In this document: in pieces, positions 47,601 through 55,593 of the stretch
How the letters are laid out: every line of letters starts with the position of its first letter
Numbering within the stretch: the stretch's first letter is position 1
Assembly (NCBI GenBank): GCA_016873095.1
Contig: VGYC01000015.1
Location: 1-64,000, forward strand
Reading direction: 5' to 3'
Length of the DNA: 64,000 nt
Origin: Planctomycetota bacterium
GTDB lineage: Bacteria; Planctomycetota; Planctomycetia; Gemmatales; Gemmataceae
Notes under the pieces: model-generated
The model's input: only the letters and a program-made list of their open reading frames with translations
What the model was told of the DNA's origin: nothing
Databases searched by the model: none
Position numbers and translations under genes: made by a program

Positions 47601-47728
47601 GTGTGCCACGCAAGGATGTCGAGGACCTGGTCCCATCCAGCACATCGTTGATGCCGGACGGCCTGGACCGCACGATGTTACGGCAGGAGCTGCGCGACGT
47701 GCTCGAGTTTCTGCGAGGATTGAAATGA
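44642..47728 (+). CDS. Giant secreted PVC-type CxxCH protein with HEAT repeats, second copy
   Basis: A 1028-residue protein with signal peptide (MRCTIPALLFALALTIFAPA) and a propeller 'membrane-bound dehydrogenase' domain (about 30-400, 'LDERGRMFVAEGTG'). A long HEAT-like solenoid runs from about 415 to 860. A C-terminal cytochrome c has heme motif CHVCHKVG near 905, followed by 'GGVIGPDLSKIGG'. Architecture parallels the gene at 18429-21530 but sequences are clearly different. It probably acts in extracytoplasmic oxidation. GGAG upstream supports the ATG. It may share a transcript with the short gene downstream. Confidence 0.85.
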   Translation: MRCTIPALLFALALTIFAPAQDLAPKPVPVSAFKVPPGFVVERIAAPPLVRYPLFAALDERGRMFVAEGTGTNLPGTELAKKKLGRIVLLEDTDGDGIYDTSKVFVDKLIFPQGVLWHDGALYCASHPSFWKFQDTKGVGKADKLEELATGFKFNGNGCDIHGPFLGPDGRLYWTDGRHGYKFKSRDGKLFEGLAARIWRSRTDGTDLEQICGGGFDNPVEIAFTPEGEPIGTMDQGAGDCLLHYVDGAVFPIEHPCIKEFVRTGPLLTPIKQYSAALPPALCGFTRYRSDHLGKAFQDTFFSTHYMLHRLVQNRLIRDGSTFRSEDRNFLTSELQDVRITDVLEDADGSLLFVDMGAWFTYGYVKPTLPKPEVLGGIYRIRRVDGKRVADPWGKSLKLATLPTAELAKLLDDPRPMVRDQAILHLAKRFGAIPTLSGMLDPARGRSVQGRRNAVWALCRMDDARASVPLRGALADKDFSVRMAAVHASGLHRDASTLPTLNRMVVDEVPPLRLKAAEALGRIGKADAVPALLESLRKGGDSFLEHALIYALIRVNDPKGTAVALADANPRLRRAALVALDQMKDGNLAQAQVVPLLDTDDAALQQTALEVISRRPGWSGAVQGLLRKWLALPKLSTELEKSLTGALLGFSGEKDIQALMAESLSTRDTPAATRVLLLGVLARCRLDTLPPPWLKALAQALADADSAVRREAVTAIKTRNLRQFDEPLLALSRHTKLPAELRIAAMETVAERRSETDAESFALLTAHLSEKTDPLLRLSAARALGANSLSRQQLVDLARRLPETSTLVLRQLLPAFARSKDVAAGKALVAALDKTPTAEALTVDELDKTLKPHAPEVHEQARAFRDRLAARQQKQTAYIVSLRDELDKLQGNGDAGKQVFFSQKVGCHVCHKVGTQGGVIGPDLSKIGGFRSPAELLEAIVFPTLTITPEFRTYQVQTKSGRSFDGLIFRETADAIFLRTAQLAEVRVPRKDVEDLVPSSTSLMPDGLDRTMLRQELRDVLEFLRGLK

Positions 47729-47747
47729 TCCTTTGCGAGGAGCGACG

Positions 47748-47996
47748 ATGGACTGCTTCGACTTGTTATGGCAAATTGGCCAGGACCGTGAGCTGAGCGA
47801 CCTGCGCGGTCAACTGGAGAAGATCCGCCACGAACACGACCGGACCACACGTGGCCGCGATGGCCGTGATCTCGAGGGCGAGTTGCTCGAAATGAAGCTG
47901 CGTCACGGCTTGCTGGTACGTTTGTTGATCGCCAAGGGCGTCATCACGGCCGCCGAGTACGCCGCGCTGATCGCCGAGACGCGGATGGACACGTAG
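47748..47996 (+). CDS. Hypothetical helical protein
   Basis: An 82-residue charged protein starting MDCFDLLWQIGQDRELSDLR. Residues 12-58 look like a single long helix or coiled coil, followed by a shorter 'GVITAAEYAALIAETR' helix. GAGGAG five bases upstream of 47748 supports this start over the earlier in-frame ATG at 47733. It lies 19 bases after the giant cytochrome gene and 30 before the ceramidase-like gene, so all three may be co-transcribed. No family recognised. Confidence 0.6.
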   Translation: MDCFDLLWQIGQDRELSDLRGQLEKIRHEHDRTTRGRDGRDLEGELLEMKLRHGLLVRLLIAKGVITAAEYAALIAETRMDT

Positions 47997-48026
47997 GCAC
48001 TGCGACATCATCACGGAAACTCACCG

Positions 48027-49400
48027 ATGCTATTTCGTCTGTTGCTTCTGGCGCTCGTCGTCCTGACATCTGTTGCCGGCAGGGCTTCGGCCCAGGCTCC
48101 GACCTGGAAGGCCGGCCTCGCCAAGGCCATCATCACGCCGGAAAAGAGTGTCTGGCTGGCCGGCTACGGCTCGAAACGGCCGCCCGACGGCAAGCTGCAC
48201 GACATCTGGATGAAGGCGCTCGCGCTCGAGGACCCGCGCGGCAACCGCGCCGTGCTCGTCACCAGCGATTTCCAGGGCGTCCCCAAGGAGATGAGCGACA
48301 ACGTTTTCGCGCAGCTCAAGAAGAAGCTGAACCTGGAACGCCACCAGGTCATGATCACCTTCTCGCACAACCATTGCGGCCCACGGCTCGGTCTCGACCT
48401 CGTCGATTACTATCCCGTCGAGGAAGAGCAGGTCAAGCTGGTCGATGAGTACACCGCTCTCATGGAAGCGCGCATGGTCGAGATGATCGCCGAGTCGCTT
48501 AAGCAGGTCCAGCCGGTGACGTTGCGGCTGGGCGCCGGCAAGACCACGTTCGCCGTCAATCGCCGCAACAACCGCGAGGCCGATGTGGCCGACATGCTTG
48601 CCAAGAACGTGCCGCTCAAGGGACCCGTTGATCACGCCGTGCCAGTGCTGACCGTCACCGGCGCCGACCGGAAGTTGCTGGCCGTCGTCTTCGGCTACGC
48701 CTGCCATCCGACGACGCTCAGCTTCACGAAGTGGTGCGGTGATTTTCCCGGCTTCGCGCAGATCGCGCTCGAGAAGAATCATCCCGGCACGCTGGCGATG
48801 TTCGTCAACACCTGCGGCGGCGACCAGAATCCGCTGCCGCGCCGCAAGGTCGAGCTGTGCGAGAAGTACGGCAACATGCTCGCCGCGGCCGTCGAGGAAG
48901 CGCTCAAGCAGCCGCTGAAGACGGTGTCGCCGGGCCTGCGGACGGCCTTCTCGTATGTCGACCTTGCCTATGAAAAGGTCATCACGCGACCGGAGCTGGA
49001 GAATTTCGCCGCCAAGGATGCCAACGCCATCCGCAAGCGCTGGGCGGCGCGAATGCTCAAGAAGCTCGACGCCGGCGAAAAGTTCGCAGCGGCCTACCCC
49101 TATCCGCTGCACGCCTGGCGCCTTGGCAAGGAGTTGCTCGTCCTCGGCATGGGGGCAGAGACCGTCGTCGATTATTCGCTGCGCTTCAAGGTCGAGTTCG
49201 GTCCCGGCACCTGGGTGTTCGGCTACGCCGACGACATGATTTCCTACATCCCCTCACGCCGCGTCTGGGCGGAGGGCGGTTACGAGGGCGGCTACAACCT
49301 CTACGAATACGGTCGCCCCGCCCTGCGCTGGGCCGGCGACGTCGAGGACCGCATCGCCACGGCAATGAAAAAGCTGGTGAAGTCCGTGCCGGCCGAATGA
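48027..49400 (+). CDS. Neutral ceramidase-like secreted protein
   Basis: The 457-residue protein has a signal peptide (MLFRLLLLALVVLTSVAGRASAQ). Next comes a domain like the N-terminal part of neutral/alkaline non-lysosomal ceramidases, with 'ITPEKSVWLAGYG', 'FSHNHCGPRLG' (candidate Zn-binding His) and 'FGYACHPTTL'. The nucleophile region reads 'NTCGGDQNP', where ceramidases have a catalytic Ser after GD; the Ser is missing here. It is also shorter than true ceramidases. It may be a metal hydrolase of other specificity. This subtype is common in Planctomycetes genomes. Confidence 0.8.
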   Translation: MLFRLLLLALVVLTSVAGRASAQAPTWKAGLAKAIITPEKSVWLAGYGSKRPPDGKLHDIWMKALALEDPRGNRAVLVTSDFQGVPKEMSDNVFAQLKKKLNLERHQVMITFSHNHCGPRLGLDLVDYYPVEEEQVKLVDEYTALMEARMVEMIAESLKQVQPVTLRLGAGKTTFAVNRRNNREADVADMLAKNVPLKGPVDHAVPVLTVTGADRKLLAVVFGYACHPTTLSFTKWCGDFPGFAQIALEKNHPGTLAMFVNTCGGDQNPLPRRKVELCEKYGNMLAAAVEEALKQPLKTVSPGLRTAFSYVDLAYEKVITRPELENFAAKDANAIRKRWAARMLKKLDAGEKFAAAYPYPLHAWRLGKELLVLGMGAETVVDYSLRFKVEFGPGTWVFGYADDMISYIPSRRVWAEGGYEGGYNLYEYGRPALRWAGDVEDRIATAMKKLVKSVPAE

Positions 49401-49583
49401 CGGATCCGTTGCGTTGCCACCCCCCTCTCTGCACCCCGGCAACGAATCCGCCGATTTGCCCCCGTTGCGATGCCGTCCTTGGGCAACCACCAAGGTCACA
49501 AACGGCGATGCCTTCGTGATCTTTGTGCCCTTTGTGATTGATCGAATTCAGCCTGGACGACGATCCGCGATGGAGCTGAAGTC

Positions 49584-50582
49584 ATGGTGCAACAGAAGAC
49601 CTTCACCCCCGTGAAAATCGGCGTCGTCGGCCTGGGCCGATTCGGGCGGCTGCATGCGCTGACCTTGGCCGGCCTGGCGGAAGCGGACCTGGTCGCGGTG
49701 GTGGCACGGCGGCAGGCGAGCCTCGACGCACTGGCTCGCGAGCTTCCCGGCGTGCCCGGATTCACCAGCCTGGAGCAAGCCATCGGGCAATCGTCGGCCG
49801 AGGCCTGGGTGGTCGCCTGCACGACGGCCCAGCACGTCCCCGTTGCCCGGGCACTCCTTGAGGCGGGCAAGATCGTCCTGCTCGAGAAGCCGATTGCCGA
49901 CAACCTGGCCGATGCCAGGAGCCTGGCGCCGCTGGTCCGGCCCGGTTCGAGCAATCTCATGATCGGGCATATCGTGCTCTTCAACAGCGAGTATCAGCAA
50001 CTGCGCGAGGAAGCCCGCCAGCGCGGGCCCATCGCCTACATCGATTGCGTCCGCCATCGGCCGGCCAGCATCGTCAAGCAGTTCCCGGGCGAGAATCCAT
50101 TGCATGCCGCGATGGTCCACGATCTTTATGCCGCGCAGGTGCTCGTCGATAGGGCCGAGCCGGCGAGCTTCAGCGCCCAGTTTCATCGAACCAAGGATGG
50201 CGAGGTCGATCTGGCGCTGGCGCAACTTGGCTGGCGGGACGGCCCGCTGGCATCGTTCGCCGCGTCCTATCTTACACCCACAGGCATGCCGCCGCGCGGC
50301 TTCGATCGCATGGAGGTTTTCGGCGACGGCTGGTCGGCGCGCATCCACCCCAATCCCAGGCCCATCGAGGTATGGGACGACAAGGCGTCCTGGCCGCTGG
50401 CGCTGGAGATTCGCGCGGGCGGCAGCGCGGCAACCGGCATGATGGCGGAGGAACTGCGCTGTTTTTGCCGCGTAGCGCGCGGCTTGCAAGCCGTTCCCGT
50501 CGGCGCGACCTATGCCGACGCACTTCAGGTGCAGACCTGGATGGACCGGCTGGAAGCTTGTGCTTCGGCGCCGCGAGCATGA
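49584..50582 (+). CDS. Gfo/Idh/MocA-family oxidoreductase
   Basis: The 332-residue protein begins 'PVKIGVVGLGRFGRLHALTL', an NAD(P)-binding Rossmann motif. The family signature 'LLEKPIADNLADA' near 93 carries the EKP lysine, and 'NPLHAAMVHDLYAAQVLV' near 170 carries the conserved Asp/His region. Such enzymes oxidise or reduce sugars, inositols or related alcohols in the cytoplasm, using NAD(P). The substrate is not identifiable. It stands alone between a ceramidase-like gene and a repeat-rich gap. The upstream gap of 183 bases shows no clear promoter. Confidence 0.88.
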   Translation: MVQQKTFTPVKIGVVGLGRFGRLHALTLAGLAEADLVAVVARRQASLDALARELPGVPGFTSLEQAIGQSSAEAWVVACTTAQHVPVARALLEAGKIVLLEKPIADNLADARSLAPLVRPGSSNLMIGHIVLFNSEYQQLREEARQRGPIAYIDCVRHRPASIVKQFPGENPLHAAMVHDLYAAQVLVDRAEPASFSAQFHRTKDGEVDLALAQLGWRDGPLASFAASYLTPTGMPPRGFDRMEVFGDGWSARIHPNPRPIEVWDDKASWPLALEIRAGGSAATGMMAEELRCFCRVARGLQAVPVGATYADALQVQTWMDRLEACASAPRA

Positions 50583-50715
50583 TTGTGGTTCGCAGAATCC
50601 GCCGTCGGTGCGGCATCAAACCTCAGGGATGCGGGGTGTAGCTCCGGGTTGATAAGGAACGCTTCGAGATTTCGATGGAATCATGATGCAAGGCAACATG
50701 GGCGTGTTGTGCACG

Positions 50716-50886
50716 GCCCCGTTTACGGGGCTTGCCGCGAAGCGGTTGTAGGCCCGCCGTTGACGGCGGGTTAGCGTGAATAGTGGAAGAACTCGAGGCC
50801 CGTTCACGCGCCTTCTCGCCGTGGGCTTGAGCTCCAGAATGAATCGCTTAAGCGATACAGCGAGAAGCCCCGTAGAACGGGGCTAC
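50716..50886. repeat. Cluster of GTAG/hairpin (REP-like) elements in a 521-bp gap
   Basis: Hairpins: GCCCCGTTTACGGGGC (50716-50731); CCCGCCGTTGACGGCGGG (50753-50770), preceded by GTAG at 50748-50751; and AGCCCCGTAGAACGGGGCT (50866-50884), overlapping CTAC at 50883-50886, i.e. GTAG in the opposite strand. The layout of GTAG next to a hairpin, in alternating orientation, is that of REPs, but the hairpin sequence differs from the 29.7-kb family. The rest of the gap (50583-51103) holds no gene I can support. Confidence 0.7.
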
Positions 50887-51103
50887 CAGGACCGTGTCAG
50901 CCTCGCGAAATGCAACCTACCCGCGATCCGCCCGCTGCGCCTGCCGCGGGTCTCTTGGCCGTAGCCTTCGGCAACGAATGCCGGACGCAAATTGGGTAGG
51001 ATGAAAGAAATAATTGCGATCTTGAATTTCAGGATTGGATTGCAACCCCCACGACAGCTGACAATGCAAGTCGAGTCGCCTTTGTTTAGGAAGTAACTGT
51101 CGC

Positions 51104-52642
51104 ATGAACAGTTCACGATTCTGGCGCCCCTACCATGCGCCCATCTCATGGGCCGCTTTCGGGCTATGCGTGCTCGCTCTGGGAATGATTCTTGATGATT
51201 GGTTTGCTCATGCGCCGCGTTGCACTATTCCCCTTCATGGATCTTTGGGCGTTGATCGTCTGTTTCCCGATGGATCCAAACTCGTGTTGGCGACTCCTCA
51301 TTGCTTCGCCGACGAAATGCCCCGTGCGCCACAAAAGCCAGATAGCCTTCCCACCGAACAGCTGTTCCAAGTATGGAATACCCCCACGGGCGAGATGGTC
51401 GAAATCGCCATCAAAACCATAGGTTCTCAGGTTATCAGGACCGGCTATTCTCCCAGTTGCCGCTTCCTGGCAGTTTGGGAAGCAATGCTACCTGTCGCAG
51501 GCGCCAACAAGTCCGCCGATCGATTGCATTTGATCGATCTGCGCCGCGATCGGCAGATTCACCGTTCATGCGAAACGATGAAAGACCCCATATTCGTGTA
51601 TTCCCCAAGTGATACCTTCGTTTTCGTATTTGATGCGGATCATGCGAGTCGAACTCAGTCCATCCTCGTGGAAACCGCAACAGGCAAGATCGTCCAGACT
51701 TTTCCGCCGACCATTCCCGATTTTGTTCCCGACGAAAGTCTGATGATCTATGCAACGAACAAGGGGAGCCTGCGTGACCTTCATTTTTGGCAAACGCGGA
51801 CGCGCAGCCCTTTCCGGACTATTGCCGGTGCCAAGCTCTGGGTGATTTCGGGCGACGGCCGGACTGCGGCAGTCGTGATTTCGGAGGATTGGGTGTTAAT
51901 CGACCTGGCCACCATGCAAAAGCGCCGGCTGCGTGACGCCAAGGACACGAAGGCCGTGTCCTTTTCACCCGATGGAAAGACACTGGTCTTCGTTTTTCCA
52001 CAGAACCTGGAATTCTGGGACGTGGTTACGGCAAAGAAGCGCGGCGAGGATCCTGAAACCATTCGCGATTGGCAGTTGCGCTTTGGGTCATTCTCTCCCG
52101 ATTCTGCGATTTACGCCATTCACCCCGCGGATATGCGTTCCGAGCTTATGATGTGGGACGTTTCCTCGGCGCGGCTATTGTGGTCGAGAAATATCGAACG
52201 CTTCGGTTTCTCACGAGATTCTCGTTCCGTGATCGACATGGACTCATGTGAGATTCTGGATTCGAGAACCGGCGGTTTGCGATTTGGTATCCCGGCTGAT
52301 GACTGCAAGAGGAAGTTTTCCGCCGACAACCGATTTGTGACGCTGCAACGGGAAACACGTAACAAGCTGGAGCAGGTGCGCGTGATCGATTTGTCGAGCG
52401 GACGCGAAGTGGCTCGTGTCGAAACCAACCCTAATTCAAACTGGCTCTCGGAGGATGGGGCAACGCTAGTGACCTCACATGGAGATAACGACGGACGCCG
52501 TATCTGCTGTTGGGACGTGCCATTGGCGCGGCCGTTTCGTTTCTGGATTCATTGCATTCAGCTCGGCTTGGTAATTGTCGCGATCGGGCTCGTCTGGTGG
52601 CGATGGAGACGTCGTGTCTCGCGAGAGTCGGCGCCAGCGTAG
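51104..52642 (+). CDS. Membrane-anchored WD/propeller-like protein
   Basis: The 512-residue protein has one N-terminal membrane helix (about 14-30) and one near the C-terminus (about 482-502). Between them is a beta-propeller-like region with WD-like pieces such as 'AVSFSPDGKTLVFVF', 'FGSFSPDSAIYAI' and 'LMMWDVSSARLLW'. I recognise no enzyme motif; it may be a sensing or scaffold domain. Codon use is visibly less GC-biased than in neighbouring genes (many TTT, GAT, CGA, ATT), which suggests relaxed selection or transfer. The repeat cluster lies just upstream. Confidence 0.6.
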   Translation: MNSSRFWRPYHAPISWAAFGLCVLALGMILDDWFAHAPRCTIPLHGSLGVDRLFPDGSKLVLATPHCFADEMPRAPQKPDSLPTEQLFQVWNTPTGEMVEIAIKTIGSQVIRTGYSPSCRFLAVWEAMLPVAGANKSADRLHLIDLRRDRQIHRSCETMKDPIFVYSPSDTFVFVFDADHASRTQSILVETATGKIVQTFPPTIPDFVPDESLMIYATNKGSLRDLHFWQTRTRSPFRTIAGAKLWVISGDGRTAAVVISEDWVLIDLATMQKRRLRDAKDTKAVSFSPDGKTLVFVFPQNLEFWDVVTAKKRGEDPETIRDWQLRFGSFSPDSAIYAIHPADMRSELMMWDVSSARLLWSRNIERFGFSRDSRSVIDMDSCEILDSRTGGLRFGIPADDCKRKFSADNRFVTLQRETRNKLEQVRVIDLSSGREVARVETNPNSNWLSEDGATLVTSHGDNDGRRICCWDVPLARPFRFWIHCIQLGLVIVAIGLVWWRWRRRVSRESAPA

Positions 52643-52675
52643 AGAGCGCGCTTGAAAGCGGAACTTGCGACCGCT

Positions 52676-53038
52676 TCACCGGCGCTGTCCCGCCGACAGC
52701 TCGATCGGCTTACCATGCGGCGTGTTGAGGTAGGCGCGGCGCCATTCCTCCTTGCGGCGGAGCATGTCGGCGATGTCGAGTAGTCCCTTGCCGACGCAGA
52801 GCCTTTCGAGCGCGGCCAGCCAGTGCTCGTAGTAGGTATCGCCCAGGTCCGGGTCGCCGCGTTGTTGCGCCGCCTTGATCTCGTCGCTGAGCGTGGCCGC
52901 CCATTCCGCCCAGGTAAAGCAGCCGGCCTCGGACAGCCGCACGGCCAGGGCGAAGGCGTGCGCCTGCCACGGTTCGCGAAAGACCGGGCCCTGCTCGTCG
53001 CGAGGCAAGGCGAGAAGCTCGTCGAGTTGCGCTTTCAT
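52676..53038 (-). CDS. Nitrile hydratase accessory / beta-subunit N-terminal-like protein
   Basis: The 120-residue product matches nitrile hydratase activator (P14K-like) and the helical N-terminal half of the beta subunit. It contains 'PVFREPWQAHAFALAVRLSEAG', 'FTWAEWAATLSDEI' and 'YYEHWLAALERLC'; the last parallels 'YYENWLAGLEKQLL' in the beta subunit next door. In other systems this protein delivers Co to the alpha subunit as an alpha-activator complex. Its ATG overlaps the beta stop codon by ATGA (53035-53038), so it is translationally coupled and last in the operon. Confidence 0.85.
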   Translation of the reverse strand: MKAQLDELLALPRDEQGPVFREPWQAHAFALAVRLSEAGCFTWAEWAATLSDEIKAAQQRGDPDLGDTYYEHWLAALERLCVGKGLLDIADMLRRKEEWRRAYLNTPHGKPIELSAGQRR

Positions 53039-53703
53039 CCAGCCGGCTCCAGGTAGTCTTCCCACAGATCGACGTAGACGCAGTCGCGGGCGGCGCTGTC
53101 GCCCCAAAGCTCGGCGGCCTCGAAGCGGACAGAGTACAGGTGGTGGCCCGCGCGGATGCCCTGGGCGCTCAGGTCTGGAAGAACATGGGCGCCGCGATGC
53201 TCGTGAATCGTACCCGTCCGCCCGCGGACGTAGCGCGGCGCGCGTGTGTGCCCCGGCGGATGCCGGTTGAAGGCGCGGACGCGCTGGCCCGGCTGAAAGC
53301 GCGGCGGCCCCTCGGCGGGCAAGGTGGCCGGCGACCCCTGGACCAGCACCCGCGGCACATCGCTCGTCGTCAGTACCCGTTGCCGCGTGGCGTCATCCGC
53401 CTTGCCGCCCGCCTTGTGCGTGCGCAGTTCCTCGGCCGTCAGCAACCCGGACTCGAGGAGCTGTTTCTCCAGTCCAGCCAGCCAGTTCTCGTAATAGGTG
53501 TGCCGCAGGTAATCGACAGGATGTTGTCGCTCGCGGGCATGACGGGACATATCGCTGGTCCACTTGCCCAGCGCCCCGGCGGCGCGGACCATGCCGAAGA
53601 CGCGCCGCTCCCAGTCCGCGTGGAAGACCGGCTCCGTCGCCTCCGGCTCGGCGTTGATGGCGCCAAAGCCGTGCATGCCACCGAGATCGTGTGCGCCGTT
53701 CAT
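53035..53703 (-). CDS. nthB: Nitrile hydratase beta subunit
   Basis: The 222-residue protein starts 'MNGAHDLGGMHGFGAI', the classic opening of nitrile hydratase beta. 'PVFHADWERRVFGMVRAAGA' and 'YYENWLAGLEKQLLESGLL' follow. The C-terminal SH3-like barrel has 'FQPGQRVRAFNRHPPGHTRAPRYVRGRTG'. With alpha it hydrates nitriles to amides in the cytoplasm. Length is normal. Alpha is 34 bases upstream and the accessory gene is coupled downstream, the usual Co-type alpha-beta-activator order. Confidence 0.93.
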   Translation of the reverse strand: MNGAHDLGGMHGFGAINAEPEATEPVFHADWERRVFGMVRAAGALGKWTSDMSRHARERQHPVDYLRHTYYENWLAGLEKQLLESGLLTAEELRTHKAGGKADDATRQRVLTTSDVPRVLVQGSPATLPAEGPPRFQPGQRVRAFNRHPPGHTRAPRYVRGRTGTIHEHRGAHVLPDLSAQGIRAGHHLYSVRFEAAELWGDSAARDCVYVDLWEDYLEPAG

Positions 53704-53709
53704 TGTGAG

Positions 53710-53743
53710 TCAGTTTTCAGTGTTCAGTGTTCAGAGTTCAGTT
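53710..53743. repeat. Heptamer-like repeat (CTGAACA) between nitrile hydratase genes
   Basis: On the minus strand the spacer between alpha and beta reads as imperfect copies of CTGAACA (CTGAACTCTGAACACTGAAC). It overlaps the end of the alpha gene and leaves no obvious ribosome-binding site for beta. The function is unknown. Confidence 0.55.
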
Positions 53744-54373
53744 ATCGGTTGTGCGCGCTTTCTCGACGCCGATCATTGAATTGCGCGTCACCAGAGTGGC
53801 CAGTTGTTCCTCGCTCCAGCCGTCGGTGTTGGCCGGCCGTTCGGGCAGCACTAGGTAGCGGACCTCGGAAGTCGAATCCCAGACGCGGACCTCGACATCT
53901 TCGGGCAGGCCCGTGCCGAATTCCTTGAGCACGCCGCGGGGATCGGCCACGGCCCGCGACCGGTACGGCGCCGACTTGTACCACACGGGCGGCAGCCCCA
54001 GCACCGGCCAGGGATAGCACGAGCACAACGTGCAGACGACGACATTGTGGACCTTGGCCGTGTTCTCCACCGCTTTCATGTGTTCTCCACCCCGGCCCGT
54101 GAAGCCGAGCGAAGCGATGGCGGCCGTCGCATCCTCCAGCAGCCACTTCTTGAAGGCCGGATCGCTCCACGCCTTGGCCACGACCTTCGCGCCGTTGCGC
54201 GGGCCGATCTTCGTCTCGTAGGCATCGACAAGCAGATCGATGGCCGCAGGATCGACCAGTCCCTTCTCGACCAGCAACGACTCGAGCGACTTGACGCGCA
54301 GCTCCAGGTCGGACGGCGGATCGGTGTGATCGTGGTCGTGATGGTGGTCGTGGTGGTGGTGGTGTTCGCTCAT
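53738..54373 (-). CDS. nthA: Nitrile hydratase alpha subunit, cobalt type, with His-rich N-terminus
   Basis: The 211-residue protein carries the metal site 'VCTLCSC' (Cys114, Cys117, Cys119), whose Thr marks the Co3+ type (Fe types have VCSLCSC). Two of these Cys are oxidised to sulfinic/sulfenic acid in the mature enzyme. It also has '[15 protein letters not shown]' and '[23 protein letters not shown]'. The first 16 residues are a His/Asp run ([13 protein letters not shown]), which could bind Co or Ni and is not usual in the core family. The start overlaps the stop of the FHA gene by ATGA (54370-54373). Confidence 0.93.
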   Translation of the reverse strand: MSEHHHHHDHHHDHDHTDPPSDLELRVKSLESLLVEKGLVDPAAIDLLVDAYETKIGPRNGAKVVAKAWSDPAFKKWLLEDATAAIASLGFTGRGGEHMKAVENTAKVHNVVVCTLCSCYPWPVLGLPPVWYKSAPYRSRAVADPRGVLKEFGTGLPEDVEVRVWDSTSEVRYLVLPERPANTDGWSEEQLATLVTRNSMIGVEKARTTDN

Positions 54374-54945
54374 GTCTGCCTTGAGGAGTCATCCGGCACG
54401 CGCTCAGGCGGCACAAAGAGGGAAGGCGTGGTGTCATCTTGGCCTATCGATTCAGGGGAGGGTTCAACGGGCAAACTCACGACCTCGAAACAGTGGCCGG
54501 GCAAGGCGATGAGATCGCCCGCGGTCAGGGGTTGCCAGACTTGATTGCGCAAGTATTCTCCCCAGAACCACCCCTCCTCTGTGATGCGAGCTATACGGTC
54601 CTGGCTCAATCTTGCCCTGTCTGCCGCCCGCAAGATTGGCACTCCACAGCGCGGACTGAGAGTCAGGATATGACAGCCTCCGCCATCGTTCTTGACACGA
54701 ATGTGCTCCCTCGACACGGCGGGATGCGGAAGTGCCACATCCACGCCGCAACCGGAGCGACGTTTCTGCGGAACTCGCCGTAGGCCGATGAACGTCCGAC
54801 CGACCGTCACGAGCTGTCCCGGTTCCACAGTGAAGGAGAACGCAGGGTCAGGGTAGCAGCGGAACATGAACCGCGATTGGCCACGCAGTTCTAGGTCGGA
54901 CGGCGAATCGGCGGTGGCGTCGCCATGACGAGGATGATGACTCAT
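54370..54945 (-). CDS. FHA-domain protein coupled to the nitrile hydratase operon
   Basis: Starting at 54945 the product is 191 residues. An FHA-like beta-sandwich (about 40-150) has '[13 protein letters not shown]', '[20 protein letters not shown]' and a late '[15 protein letters not shown]'. FHA domains bind phosphothreonine peptides. Residues 1-25, [22 protein letters not shown], resemble the alpha subunit's MSEHHH...[11 protein letters not shown], and the DNA matches over ~28 bases with few differences, so the 5' end is probably a duplicate of nthA. The stop overlaps the nthA start. Role in nitrile metabolism is unknown. Confidence 0.72.
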   Translation of the reverse strand: MSHHPRHGDATADSPSDLELRGQSRFMFRCYPDPAFSFTVEPGQLVTVGRTFIGLRRVPQKRRSGCGVDVALPHPAVSREHIRVKNDGGGCHILTLSPRCGVPILRAADRARLSQDRIARITEEGWFWGEYLRNQVWQPLTAGDLIALPGHCFEVVSLPVEPSPESIGQDDTTPSLFVPPERVPDDSSRQT

Positions 54946-54967
54946 ACGGTTACTCGCACGGTCGTGC

Positions 54968-55555
54968 CTACTTCCCCTTCTCAAGCTTTTCGAGTTCCAG
55001 CGTGATCGCGTTGCCGCCGATGTCGGCCGTCTGCTTGACGACGCCCATGCCGGCAACGAACCAGTAGGTTGTGCTGACCTTCATGTTGGCGGCGTCGGCG
55101 GTGACACTCACGGTGACGGCCTTGAACTTGCCCGCCGGCACCTCGATCTCCTCGCGGCCGACACGACAGGTCGCTGTCGCCTTCTCCGTGCCGACGGTGA
55201 AGGCGCTGTCCCACGAGTCGCCGTCCTTGACCGGATACTTTAGCAAGCACAGGGGCGGCGCAACCTCGACGCCATTGTAACGGTAACGAAACACTCCCTT
55301 GGCCGTGCTCGTCAGATGCTCGGAAGCGACCACTCTGCCATCGGCAACGGTTTCCAGGCGGCCAAGGCGCTGGCCGTCGATCGTCTCAATCTTGGCGAGA
55401 TGAAAAACGATCTTGCGCTCCTGGCCTCCCACCTGGACCCGGTAGTGCCACTTGGCGCCGGACTTCAGCGGATAGTAGTCTGTCTTCTTTTCATCGGCGA
55501 CCGCTGCCGCGCCGCAGACGATCGGCAACAGCAGTAGTGCGGCAAACTTTCTCAC
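54968..55555 (-). CDS. Secreted hypothetical protein
   Basis: With a GTG start at 55555 the product is 195 residues and opens with a signal peptide (MRKFAALLLLPIVCGAAAVA). The mature part is beta-rich with 'YYPLKSGAKWHYRVQVGGQ' and 'YWFVAGMGVVKQTADIGGN', a pattern common in secreted planctomycete proteins of unknown function. Cys in 'VCGAA' could be a lipobox, but the fit is weak. It lies 22 bases upstream of the FHA gene on the same strand and probably shares the operon. GGGAG upstream supports the GTG start. Confidence 0.6.
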   Translation of the reverse strand: MRKFAALLLLPIVCGAAAVADEKKTDYYPLKSGAKWHYRVQVGGQERKIVFHLAKIETIDGQRLGRLETVADGRVVASEHLTSTAKGVFRYRYNGVEVAPPLCLLKYPVKDGDSWDSAFTVGTEKATATCRVGREEIEVPAGKFKAVTVSVTADAANMKVSTTYWFVAGMGVVKQTADIGGNAITLELEKLEKGK

Positions 55556-55593
55556 GTTGTTTCTCCCAGAGAATTCGATGTCATTGATATCGA

